From the NCBI RefSeq assembly GCF_900115435.1, contig NZ_FOWK01000002.1, positions 62,001-126,000 of the forward strand: a DNA stretch of 64,000 nucleotides, given 5' to 3'. Numbering within the stretch: position 1 is the first letter of the stretch; each line of letters starts with the position of its first letter. Below the pieces are notes generated by a model. It was not told the DNA's origin. It made no database searches and saw only the letters and a program-made list of their open reading frames with translations. Positions 41,550 through 50,115 of the stretch are shown here, piece by piece. A program made the position numbers and the translations under genes. Source of the stretch: Prevotella sp. tf2-5. GTDB lineage: Bacteria; Bacteroidota; Bacteroidia; Bacteroidales; Bacteroidaceae.

Positions 41550-42647
41550 TTATTTGTTATTCATAAAAGCGAGCTTCGAGGCTTGCTCCATGATAATCTG
41601 GGCCATATCATTATGAAGTTCGGAGGGACCGTTGATGGTGTCAAACATCCATCGGATAGAAGATTTCCCTCCGTCATTTTTCAGGATATGGACAATACAG
41701 AGGTTCTGTAAACCGATATTGGAAGAGAGAATGTCAATGTCAGTAGAACCTAATTGGAAGAGTGCTAATTGGTATGCGTCCTCGTAGTTCTCGTTGATCA
41801 TCCGCTCAATATCTCCCAGAGTGTTCATTTTCAAGGCACGTAAGAGTGGGAGATAGGGCATCGGTGAGGCAGGATGCAACTCTGCCTGTGTGATAGCGGC
41901 AATCTGTTTGTTCAGCTTATCGAAAGGTTGTAAATTGATATATGTCTTGAAAGTGTCACCGTCAAGGAGGACTTCTTCCAGTTTACCGTCTTTCACTAAG
42001 CTTTCCATACGTCTGCGATAGTCGCTAATATCAGTACGGATACGACTGAACTCATTATCGGCTAACTCCAGTATACCGGCAAGACGACTTAGGTTGCGGT
42101 GATACTCCAAAGGTGTCTCAATATCACTTTTGTAGCCGATGTCATGTTGGATAGCTGACCATACGTGCTGTAATGCCGTACGCATCTGTAACTCGAAGGG
42201 AATCTGGTTCAGTTCCGGATTCTCCTCGTTGTAGTACAGTTGCTTGGGAAGTCTGCAGATATAATGCAGTGAATTATAGCCAAAACTGTCGTACTGGTGC
42301 ATCTTCCGCTTGTCAATGGAGTTCGACCAGTCCACTTCAAACAGGGTCTCTGCCATTGATGCGATACGGTCGACATCCTCGTTGTAGAACGTGATGATGC
42401 GGCAACCGAAGATATCAGTGATATCGTAGATGGACTGATACTTGTCCCCCTTACGTTCAAGTTTACCCGCCAGAGAGCGTTCCGCTTTGATGCGTGACTC
42501 CATGGCGTTTAGCTCGATACCGGCGTTCTTGACCATTTCACTGAGTTTCCTCATTACCACCTGCTGAAGAAGACGGTATTTCGGGAGTAGTTCCCGATAG
42601 TCTTCTATCAGCATGGTGCAATGTAGGTCCAGTCCGTAGTCTTTCAT
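41550..42647 (-). CDS. RelA/SpoT-domain alarmone synthetase
   Basis: The 365-residue protein carries a (p)ppGpp synthetase domain at about 45-190: R-I-K-A-E-R-S, the D-I-F-G-C-R-I block, G-Y-N-S-L-H-Y and E-L-Q-M-R-T are all present. There is no HD hydrolase or TGS domain, so it is a small alarmone synthetase type, though longer than the usual 200-260 residues because of a C-terminal helical extension. It follows the STAS gene by 3 bases and precedes the LuxR gene by 10, which suggests that alarmone synthesis is tied to a partner-switching signal. Confidence 0.82.
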   Translation of the reverse strand: MKDYGLDLHCTMLIEDYRELLPKYRLLQQVVMRKLSEMVKNAGIELNAMESRIKAERSLAGKLERKGDKYQSIYDITDIFGCRIITFYNEDVDRIASMAETLFEVDWSNSIDKRKMHQYDSFGYNSLHYICRLPKQLYYNEENPELNQIPFELQMRTALQHVWSAIQHDIGYKSDIETPLEYHRNLSRLAGILELADNEFSRIRTDISDYRRRMESLVKDGKLEEVLLDGDTFKTYINLQPFDKLNKQIAAITQAELHPASPMPYLPLLRALKMNTLGDIERMINENYEDAYQLALFQLGSTDIDILSSNIGLQNLCIVHILKNDGGKSSIRWMFDTINGPSELHNDMAQIIMEQASKLAFMNNK

Positions 42648-42650
42648 CGT

Positions 42651-42953
42651 TTACTTAATCTCAAAGAGATTATAGAAACCGGTCATCATGAATACTTTTT
42701 TAATCTCATCATTGATGTTCTCAATAATGACCTTTCCGCCTTTGGAAGCTGTCTCTTTGCGGAGACTGAGGAAAAGGCGAAGACCCGAACTGCTGATATA
42801 ATCCAATTTAGTACAATCGAGTGTGATTACTTTGTCGGCATTATCCATCAGCGGTTGCATGTCTTTTGACGCCTGTACTGCGGCAGGGGTGTCAAGACGA
42901 CCGCTCATCAAAGCGGTAAAACCGCCATTTTGTTCTTGAATCTCAATAGTCAT
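42651..42953 (-). CDS. STAS-domain anti-sigma factor antagonist
   Basis: This 100-residue single-domain protein matches the SpoIIAA/RsbV type. The likely phosphorylation site is in L-D-Y-I-S-S-S-G-L-R near residues 51-60. Such proteins are controlled by phosphorylation by an RsbW-like kinase, and one is encoded upstream at 46798-47244. It lies 3 bases from the RelA/SpoT gene. Target and trigger are not known. Confidence 0.88.
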   Translation of the reverse strand: MTIEIQEQNGGFTALMSGRLDTPAAVQASKDMQPLMDNADKVITLDCTKLDYISSSGLRLFLSLRKETASKGGKVIIENINDEIKKVFMMTGFYNLFEIK

Positions 42954-42965
42954 AGTAATAATCTA

Positions 42966-43769
42966 TTATTTTATGATAGCCTTACGGGCTGCGTCGATTT
43001 TATCTTTTGCCTCAGTGAGCTGAGTCTTCATCTGGTCAACACTGGTAGCGTTGAGCACCTTTAATGGAGCAACTGCCTCAGCAACGGGCTTGATGTCAGC
43101 GTCATATGCGGTGAGACGGTCGATGGCATCGAGGATGACAATGATACGGAAAGTAACGTCAGAGACAGCCTCATCAGTGAAGGTGCTGAGGAACTTGTCG
43201 GTGTTCTGGTTCATTACATAAAGCTCCTCAACCAGAGCGGCTGCTGCCAACTGCCAGAAGAAATTGATACGTCCGTTCTCATCCATAGCATCATACAATG
43301 TGGTGGATGTCTCGAAAAGGGTGTTGGCATCGTCAATAGCCTTGAAAGAAGGATCGTTGATGTCAGCGATAAGCTTGGTAATTGCCTTGTCGTAATCTTC
43401 TGTCGGCATCTCATACAGAGCAGCAATCTTTCTGTCTACGTTGAGGGCACTCAGGATGCGGTATTTCTCAGCCAGTGTAGTAGCCTCCTCAGCAACATTG
43501 GCATTCAACAGATAGTCAGGCTTTACCTGTTTCTCTTCCTTGGTCAGCGTGATACCACCGTTACCCTCCTGAACGAAAGGAAGCTGCTTGAGCTTACCGA
43601 GATCAGCGGCGATACTGTCAATATGCATCTTGATGCTGGCCTCAATCTGTTGCTGTTCAAAACTTTTCAGAGAATCTGCCTCCTCTGTGTTCTGGGCATT
43701 TTTCTGTCCTCCACATGCTGCAAAAACGACAGCAGCGAATGCAATTGCTAATACTGATAATTTCTTCAT
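42966..43769 (-). CDS. Helical lipoprotein, 267 residues
   Basis: A lipoprotein signal ends in V-F-A-A-C with cysteine 19, followed by G-G-Q-K-N. The mature domain is helical and acidic, with no recognised catalytic motif. I do not recognise the family. It lies between the ABCG-like transporter and the STAS gene with short spacing (43 and 12 bases), so it is likely a component or sensor of this group. Its hydrophilic helices suggest a periplasmic or surface role. Confidence 0.65.
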   Translation of the reverse strand: MKKLSVLAIAFAAVVFAACGGQKNAQNTEEADSLKSFEQQQIEASIKMHIDSIAADLGKLKQLPFVQEGNGGITLTKEEKQVKPDYLLNANVAEEATTLAEKYRILSALNVDRKIAALYEMPTEDYDKAITKLIADINDPSFKAIDDANTLFETSTTLYDAMDENGRINFFWQLAAAALVEELYVMNQNTDKFLSTFTDEAVSDVTFRIIVILDAIDRLTAYDADIKPVAEAVAPLKVLNATSVDQMKTQLTEAKDKIDAARKAIIK

Positions 43770-43812
43770 TTTGTTTAAAATTTAAGTTATTAAATGTTTT
43801 ATATTTATTTTC

Positions 43813-46704
43813 TCATTGTTGGTTTTTCCGGATATATCGTCCTGGACAGTCTGTCAACAGGAGGATAGTAACGATGATACTCATCAGGAGAAGTACTGCC
43901 ATATTGAACCACAGGGTCTTGACAGGGGTGTTACCCAGTATCTTCACACTACTGTAGAAGGGTGCGCGTCCCATCCTGTTGCGGGGAGTAAGGAAGATAG
44001 GACCCGTGCGTGGCACGATGGTATTGTCAATCACATCAAGTAACCGATGGTGTCCTGCGCTGATGACAAAGTCTTCCAACTTGAGGTTGAAGTTGTTGTG
44101 TTTCAGGTCAAGCAAGGCATCCTTGCCGTAGTTACGGATAAAGTCTGCCGTCAGCGCATCCACCTTGAGGGTTGCCTGATTACTACGTTTGGAGAGAATC
44201 TTCTCTGCCTCTTTCATATAATTATAGAGTGACGTGTAAGACTCATCACCCTGATAGGCTTTCATACCGCAGTATTCTGTCACAACAGGCAGGTTGGTAC
44301 GTATCACCTCCATGTGTTCCGGTTTCACGTCCTTCCCATGTGTCTGCTCGTCTTTGAGTGTCTCCAACTGTGACTGTAGCTCATAGAGATAGCCGACATT
44401 ATAGAACTGCGTCTCATATTTCTCCTTGTCCAGTTTGAAGAACAGGCGTTCATACTTATTATCTGTGAATGATGTGACAGCGAGTGCCTCGAACGACCAA
44501 CGTGAAGGGATGAGGTCGCCAATGATGGGTACATTACCTGTCTTGCTCTTTGGCGTCAGGTCCGAGAAACTGACAACCAGTCCACAGAGCAGGATTTGTG
44601 GAATGAGCAGCAGAGGGATACTGATATAGATAGCTACAACGGAGTTCAAACACTGGGAGAGCAACAGTCCTGTCAGACTAGCCAGAAAGGCGGTGACAAA
44701 CAGGATGAGCCACCATGTCCAGAACAATCCGTGGAGTCCCATGATGGCATTGCCGATGATTATAAACAAGAGGGTCTGTATCAATGAGACACCTGCCATA
44801 TAGACAATCTTAGACCAGATGTAACTGCCGTATGAGAGGTTGAGGAAACTCTCACGCTTCAACAGGGCACGATCTTTGATGATCTCCTCTGCACTGCCGC
44901 TCATGCCAATAAAAGTGGCGACGATGACAGCCATGAAGAAATAGCTCACCAGGTTCTTGTTGTTCATGACTGTATAGCCCTCGGGTGGCGCATAGCGTGT
45001 GAGAAAAGCACAGATGACAGCCAGGACAGGTGCTACCAATAACGTGATACACAGGTATTGGATATTGGTGACCTTCGTCTTGATATTACGGCGAAGGAAG
45101 ATAGCAAACTGTTTCAGTTTCCCGGGCTTCCTCTGGTCCGACGGTGGTACGTCAGTGACAGATGGCGCTTCCATCTCTTTCCTGTTCTTCAGATACATCT
45201 CATGCCACTCCTGCGGTGTCGTCTTTCGCTCGTCGGAAGGCTCTCCTGTATTGCTGAGTGCTTTCTCGTCGATGATGTTGAGCACAATCTCAGGATTGAC
45301 ATTACCACAGGTTGGACAGGCACTCGTCTCTGCGTCGGCATAGTTCGCTGCCTCCTTGAAATAGGTGATCGCATCAATGGGATTGCCGTCAAAGACAGGA
45401 TAGCCTCCTCTGTCAAGCAGCCACAGACGGTCGAACAACTTATAGACATCACTCGACGGCTGGTGGATGTTAACAATGATGAGCTTTCCTTTGAAAGTCA
45501 ATTCCTTTAACAGGTTGATGACCTTCTCCGTATCTGCTGATGACAATCCTGATGTCGGCTCGTCCAGAAAGAGAACGGCAGGCTCACGGATCAGCTCCAA
45601 AGCGATATTCAGTCGCTTGCGCTGTCCTCCTGAAATATATTTGTTGATAGCAGAACCTGCCTTTAGATCCTTCACGGCATCCAGTCCTAGGTCTTTGAGG
45701 GTCTTCATGACACGCTTGTCGATGTCTTCAGCGGACATACCCTCAAAACAGAGCTTGGCAGTATACCATAGGTTCTGGTAGACCGTGAGTTCCTCAATGA
45801 GCAAGTCGTCCTGAGGCACGAAACCTATCAGGTCTTTGGCAGCAGGCTCTGAGATGTCGTGTCCGTTAATCGTGATACTTCCCTCCTGAGGTTTCAGACT
45901 GCCGTTCAATAGTGACAACAACGTTGTCTTACCTGTGCCTGAGCCTCCCATGATAGCCAGCAGTTCACCATTATGCAGGTTGAAACTCAGGTCATGCATG
46001 CCATTGTCGCTGTTGGGGAAACGGAAATTGATGTTACGTCCGCAGAACGCTACGTCTTCCGTCTTGTCATCCTCGTTGCTATAGGCACTGGCTATTGTGG
46101 AATAGTATAAGGGTTTCCCGTTGCTGCTCTTTAGTACACTGCTTTGTAGCCACACCTGATAGGCTCCGGAAAGAACAGGAACATCATTCAGCAGGACGGT
46201 GTCTTCTCCCATGTAAGTGAAGATAAGAAGTCCTGTCACACTGTCCATGAGGGTTTTCAACGCTCCATCAAATCCTTCTGGATGATGAATCATCACATGT
46301 GCAGTAGTTTGATTGGTGGCATAGGCGTAGAAGTCGTCATACTGTGTCTGTGGAATGTTGAACTTCTCCGCCATGGTGGTAAACATACTGTCTGCCTTCA
46401 GCCCATCGTCGCTGCAGAATTCCATAAGACGCAGCAACAACAGTGACTCTTCTTCAGGACGAATCTTCCCATGCAGACTGGAGCAGATGGCTGCTACAGT
46501 CTCTTGGGTATTCATATCCTCCGTCATCTCATAAGCCCCTCGCATGTCACTGTAAAGGTCGAGATAGAGGTCGGTATTCCTGATGCCGAAATGATGACGC
46601 AAATAACTGACTAGCATGTCTTTTGCCCATGCCTCATCCACTTGCTCTTCCTTGCCGAACAGAGCAAACAGACTGATAAAACTGGATAATATGACGTCAG
46701 TCAT
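43813..46704 (-). CDS. ABCG-like transporter with N-terminal extension
   Basis: The 963-residue protein joins an N-terminal helical domain (about 1-190, TerB-like in layout), an ATP-binding domain (about 220-440) and a membrane domain with about six helices (about 540-790 and 935-960). Walker A is G-G-S-G-T-G-K-T-T near 250-258, the signature is S-G-G-Q-R-K-R, and Walker B is V-L-F-L-D-E-P-T. A long soluble stretch (about 790-930) precedes the final helix. Half-transporters of this order are typical of ABCG-type exporters. Substrate unknown. It has a promoter at 46722-46729. Confidence 0.8.
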   Translation of the reverse strand: MTDVILSSFISLFALFGKEEQVDEAWAKDMLVSYLRHHFGIRNTDLYLDLYSDMRGAYEMTEDMNTQETVAAICSSLHGKIRPEEESLLLLRLMEFCSDDGLKADSMFTTMAEKFNIPQTQYDDFYAYATNQTTAHVMIHHPEGFDGALKTLMDSVTGLLIFTYMGEDTVLLNDVPVLSGAYQVWLQSSVLKSSNGKPLYYSTIASAYSNEDDKTEDVAFCGRNINFRFPNSDNGMHDLSFNLHNGELLAIMGGSGTGKTTLLSLLNGSLKPQEGSITINGHDISEPAAKDLIGFVPQDDLLIEELTVYQNLWYTAKLCFEGMSAEDIDKRVMKTLKDLGLDAVKDLKAGSAINKYISGGQRKRLNIALELIREPAVLFLDEPTSGLSSADTEKVINLLKELTFKGKLIIVNIHQPSSDVYKLFDRLWLLDRGGYPVFDGNPIDAITYFKEAANYADAETSACPTCGNVNPEIVLNIIDEKALSNTGEPSDERKTTPQEWHEMYLKNRKEMEAPSVTDVPPSDQRKPGKLKQFAIFLRRNIKTKVTNIQYLCITLLVAPVLAVICAFLTRYAPPEGYTVMNNKNLVSYFFMAVIVATFIGMSGSAEEIIKDRALLKRESFLNLSYGSYIWSKIVYMAGVSLIQTLLFIIIGNAIMGLHGLFWTWWLILFVTAFLASLTGLLLSQCLNSVVAIYISIPLLLIPQILLCGLVVSFSDLTPKSKTGNVPIIGDLIPSRWSFEALAVTSFTDNKYERLFFKLDKEKYETQFYNVGYLYELQSQLETLKDEQTHGKDVKPEHMEVIRTNLPVVTEYCGMKAYQGDESYTSLYNYMKEAEKILSKRSNQATLKVDALTADFIRNYGKDALLDLKHNNFNLKLEDFVISAGHHRLLDVIDNTIVPRTGPIFLTPRNRMGRAPFYSSVKILGNTPVKTLWFNMAVLLLMSIIVTILLLTDCPGRYIRKNQQ

Positions 46705-46721
46705 TTACTTATTTAGATTTG

Positions 46722-46729
46722 CAAATTTA
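46722..46729 (-). promoter_or_regulatory. -7 box for the transporter gene
   Basis: On the minus strand this reads TAAATTTG. No clear -33 box lies at the proper distance. Confidence 0.35.
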
Positions 46730-46797
46730 TAAAAAAAAACTTTTAGCCTCTTATCGTACTAGTTAAAAAATACTAAAAGGCATTGCCCCTATACTTT

Positions 46798-47244
46798 CTA
46801 TGTGTCGCATGATGTCAGGCTTTTACGTAGTGTCAGTACATTCTTGTTATCAACACGTTCATATTTGACAGAATCCATAATCTGTCGGACGAGAAAAATC
46901 CCCAGTCCACCAATCGGACGCTCCTCGGCACTAAGAGTGATGTCTGCGTCCTCTTGCTGGGTCGGGTCGAAAGGCACACCTTTGTCTGTGATGACGAACT
47001 GCAGGTAATGAGGAGTGACCAGGGCGTCAATATCAATGAGTCCTGTCCCTTCCTGATAGGCATAGAGCACGACATTTGTCGCAGCTTCCTCTATGGCAAG
47101 GTTGAGGCTGGCAACAAGTGCCATGTCAACACCTGCCTCTTCACAGAATGTCTCAATGAATTCTGGGAGCTTTGTCAGCTCATCCACCTCGTTCTTAATA
47201 GTTAGACGACGTGTCTTTGCGCCTTCTTCTTGTTGACTTCTCAT
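46798..47244 (-). CDS. RsbW-like anti-sigma/serine kinase ATPase
   Basis: The 148-residue protein is a GHKL-type ATPase of the RsbW/SpoIIAB kind. The N box is E-E-A-A-T-N-V-V near 51-58, the G1 box is D-K-G-V-P-F-D near 90-96, and G-G-L-G-I-F-L near 115-121. It would phosphorylate a STAS partner (42651-42953 is the candidate) or bind a sigma factor. No phosphatase of the SpoIIE/RsbU type is seen in the window. It has its own promoter at 47269-47276. Confidence 0.85.
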   Translation of the reverse strand: MRSQQEEGAKTRRLTIKNEVDELTKLPEFIETFCEEAGVDMALVASLNLAIEEAATNVVLYAYQEGTGLIDIDALVTPHYLQFVITDKGVPFDPTQQEDADITLSAEERPIGGLGIFLVRQIMDSVKYERVDNKNVLTLRKSLTSCDT

Positions 47245-47268
47245 AGTGCCTTATGTATAATAACCCTG

Positions 47269-47276
47269 CAAAGATA
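47269..47276 (-). promoter_or_regulatory. -7 box TATCTTTG of the RsbW-like gene
   Basis: On the minus strand the box fits TAnnTTTG, 24 bases before the start. The expected -33 region falls in the adjacent terminator. Confidence 0.5.
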
Positions 47277-47318
47277 CAAAAAAAATGGCAATCCGTTAAA
47301 AGATTGCCATTTTTTTTG
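47277..47318 (-). terminator. Terminator of the decarboxylase operon
   Basis: ATGGCAATC (47285-47293) pairs with GATTGCCAT (47302-47310), with an A run to the left and a T run to the right. It can stop transcription in both directions; on the minus strand it follows the OadB gene. Confidence 0.85.
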
Positions 47319-47328
47319 TAATTGATGC

Positions 47329-48480
47329 TTATGATAAGAATCCTAATAGTGCACCGGCAGCCACCGCGGAGCCGATGACACCTGCCACATTGGGACCCAT
47401 GGCGTGCATCAGTAGGAAGTTGTGACGGTCGTACTCCAGTCCGAGATTGTTGGAGATACGTGCTGCCATTGGAACGGCACTCACACCTGCATTACCAATC
47501 AGCGGGTTCAGTTTCTTGTCTTTCGGCAGGAAGAGGTTCATGATCTTTACGAAGCAGACACCACTCATGGTGGCGATGATGAAGGCACCGGCACCAATAG
47601 CGAAGATGTAGATAGTGTTGATGGTCAGGAACTCAGAAGCCTGTGTGGAACACCCTACGGTCAGTCCTAACAGCATCACTACGATGTCATTCAGCGCAGC
47701 GCCGGCAGTCTTGGCAAGACGAGTTGTCTTACCCGACTCTTTCAGAAGGTTACCGAAGAAGAGCATACCCAAAAGGGGAAGACCTGACGGTACGATGAAA
47801 GTTGTCAGCAACAGTCCGATAATCGGGAACAGGATGCGCTCTGTCTGTGACACCTCACGTGCCGGTTTCATCTTGATGACACGCTCTTTCTTGGTAGTGA
47901 GCAGACGCATCAAAGGCGGCTGAATCAGGGGCACCAATGCCATATAGCTATAGGCACAGACAGCAATGGCTCCCATCAGGTTGGGGGAGAGCTTGCTCGA
48001 CAAGAAGATCGCGGTAGGACCGTCAGCACCTCCAATGATAGCAATACCTGCTGCCTGGTTAGGCTCGAAACCTAAAGCGAGGGCAAACATATATGCTCCG
48101 AAGATACCAAACTGTGCGGCAGCGCCTACCAGCATCAGTTTCGGGTTGGCAAGCAAGGCGGAGAAGTCCGTCATGGCACCGATTCCCAAGAAGATCAGTG
48201 GGGGATACCATCCTTGACGGACACCCTGATAGAAGATGTTCAATACGGAATTGTCCTCATAGAGACCGATCTCCAGTCCGGCATCGGCACGGAAGGGAAT
48301 GTTCCCGAGGATGATACCCAGACCAATGGGCACCAGCAGCAGCGGCTCGAAGTCTTTCTTGATGGCTAGCCAGATGAAGAGCGCGCCTACAGCTATCATG
48401 ATGAGGTTTCCTGTCGTGGCATTGGCGAAGCCAGTATAGGTCAGGAACTCATTGAAGTTTTCTACGATAAATTGCCACAT
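47329..48480 (-). CDS. Na+-pumping decarboxylase subunit beta (OadB/MmdB)
   Basis: The 383-residue integral membrane protein is the sodium pump of a biotin-dependent decarboxylase. The signature G-G-A-D-G-P-T-A-I-F-L near 145-155 and many membrane helices are seen. Together with the biotin carrier and OadG-type gene it forms three of the four subunits. Adjacency to methylmalonyl-CoA mutase genes points to methylmalonyl-CoA decarboxylase in the succinate-to-propionate route. The carboxyltransferase alpha subunit is not here. Confidence 0.92.
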   Translation of the reverse strand: MWQFIVENFNEFLTYTGFANATTGNLIMIAVGALFIWLAIKKDFEPLLLVPIGLGIILGNIPFRADAGLEIGLYEDNSVLNIFYQGVRQGWYPPLIFLGIGAMTDFSALLANPKLMLVGAAAQFGIFGAYMFALALGFEPNQAAGIAIIGGADGPTAIFLSSKLSPNLMGAIAVCAYSYMALVPLIQPPLMRLLTTKKERVIKMKPAREVSQTERILFPIIGLLLTTFIVPSGLPLLGMLFFGNLLKESGKTTRLAKTAGAALNDIVVMLLGLTVGCSTQASEFLTINTIYIFAIGAGAFIIATMSGVCFVKIMNLFLPKDKKLNPLIGNAGVSAVPMAARISNNLGLEYDRHNFLLMHAMGPNVAGVIGSAVAAGALLGFLS

Positions 48481-48526
48481 AATATTGTCGTTATTTCGTT
48501 ATTACGATATTTCGATATGGACGAAA

Positions 48527-48982
48527 TTAACCAATGGTGAGCAACACGGCACCTTCCATCACTGAATCACCAGGGTTGACGGTGATAGAGGTGACGGTAC
48601 CTGCATACTCTGCCTCGATGTTGTTCTGCATCTTCATCGCCTCTAATACAATCACGGTATCGCCCACCTTGACGGTATCGCCCACTTTGACATTAATACT
48701 GGTAATCGTACCAGGCAGCGGTGCCTTCTGGGCATTGCCGGTACCAACTGGAGCAGCGGGCTGCGCTGGAGCGGCAGGCTTTTCCGGGGCATTCGTGGTG
48801 ACAGGCTTGGGAGCCTCAACCTTGGGTTTCACAATGGTGGGGTGCTTTGCCGCATTGATGGGCTGTTGCAGTTCTACCTCAAAGGGAATGCCATTGACAT
48901 TGACTTTGGCGATGTTGCCTTCTACTTCCTCGATTTCTACTTCGTAGTCAACACCTTGTACTTTATATTGATACTTATTCAT
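48527..48982 (-). CDS. Biotin carboxyl carrier protein of the decarboxylase
   Basis: The 151-residue subunit carries a biotinyl domain at about 82-151. The biotinylated lysine is K117 in E-A-M-K-M (114-118). An Ala/Pro-rich linker (about 55-80) separates it from an N-terminal domain that docks to the other subunits. ATG 48982 is preferred because the 12 residues before it in the longer frame are not conserved-looking. It lies between the OadG-like and OadB genes. Confidence 0.9.
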   Translation of the reverse strand: MNKYQYKVQGVDYEVEIEEVEGNIAKVNVNGIPFEVELQQPINAAKHPTIVKPKVEAPKPVTTNAPEKPAAPAQPAAPVGTGNAQKAPLPGTITSINVKVGDTVKVGDTVIVLEAMKMQNNIEAEYAGTVTSITVNPGDSVMEGAVLLTIG

Positions 48983-49020
48983 AACTTCAATTTTATTATC
49001 TTTTTTTGACTTTGTCAATA

Positions 49021-50055
49021 TTATTTCAGCTCTGGTCCCGTGGGGATATGCTGAGACTGTGGGACAGCCGGACTCACTGGCTCATGGAAATGGGTCATCT
49101 GCGAGTATTCATCATCCCAGCCGGTATCGCGATGCTTGATGGTGATGACACCACTTTCCACGTCATGGACATCGTCGCGGTATTGTTGGAGCGCCATACC
49201 GATGACGGCGAGATATACCTCTTTGTCGATACCCTTGGTCTTCAGACCTTCCTGCAGAATGACACCCGTCTTGTGTCCTACCTCCATGGTCTTCTCCACG
49301 GTCTTAGTGATAGGTTTGATAGGCTGAGTGTTGATAACCTTCTTCGCCGTCTCCTGATGACGCATGAACATGCCGAAGAGGGTAAAGAATATCCAGAGGA
49401 GGGCAAGACAGAGGAATACGATGCTCATCGCCATGATAGCCATTGCAAAACCATGGGGATCCTCTCGTTTGAACTTCTCTATCTTTGACTCGCTGACAGT
49501 TGTGATATTCTGAATTCCTACAGTCACACGATCACCTGACTTCATTTCCCAGTCGGCAGGGGTCCCGTTGTTGGCGATACGGGCATATGACTGATCAGCT
49601 TGCAGGACAGGGACTGTCACAGAGTCGATGAGTTGCGTGGCATTACCATTGTAAAGGGCAATCCACGTAGGTTTGGAAGGGTCAACCTTGACAGTTAGGT
49701 GCAGGGAACCTTTAGCGGGCTGACTGTTCAGTTGGAACACGATGAGCTGGCGACCGCTTAGGTTGGTACGAGTTTCACCGTTGGGGATGATGCTCATACG
49801 CTTGACGCGCTCTGGCACACTCATCGATTTGTCAAGTACGGAACGGTCGGTTGTCAGGTACATGCCACGGATATTGTAAGTGGAGTGTGAGATGTTGGCA
49901 ATCTCCACCCAGGCATGTCGTGTCCCGTATTCGTCAATCAGGCTCGACTGGTTGTCGGTCATCACCTCGTTGAGTTTGATGCTGGCGTCCATCTGGGCGT
50001 GCATCGGGAGGCTGGCGACAGTCAGTAAGCCTAACAGGAATGAGATTTTTTTCAT
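49021..50055 (-). CDS. OadG-family subunit with N-terminal lamin-tail-like domain
   Basis: The 344-residue protein has a signal peptide (about 1-20, ending M-H-A-Q), then a beta-rich domain (about 25-170) resembling a lamin-tail domain (L-N-E-V-M-T-D-N, W-V-E-I-A-N). One membrane helix lies at about 205-225 and a cytoplasmic OadG-like tail follows. Classic OadG is about 80 residues, so the extracytoplasmic domain is a large addition; I recall similar extended OadG proteins in Bacteroidetes. It should anchor the complex to the membrane. Confidence 0.8.
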   Translation of the reverse strand: MKKISFLLGLLTVASLPMHAQMDASIKLNEVMTDNQSSLIDEYGTRHAWVEIANISHSTYNIRGMYLTTDRSVLDKSMSVPERVKRMSIIPNGETRTNLSGRQLIVFQLNSQPAKGSLHLTVKVDPSKPTWIALYNGNATQLIDSVTVPVLQADQSYARIANNGTPADWEMKSGDRVTVGIQNITTVSESKIEKFKREDPHGFAMAIMAMSIVFLCLALLWIFFTLFGMFMRHQETAKKVINTQPIKPITKTVEKTMEVGHKTGVILQEGLKTKGIDKEVYLAVIGMALQQYRDDVHDVESGVITIKHRDTGWDDEYSQMTHFHEPVSPAVPQSQHIPTGPELK

Positions 50056-50115
50056 ATTGATAGTATTATTATATTTTCAGTTCCTATAGTGTTTTATAGG
50101 GTTTATAGTGGTGGG

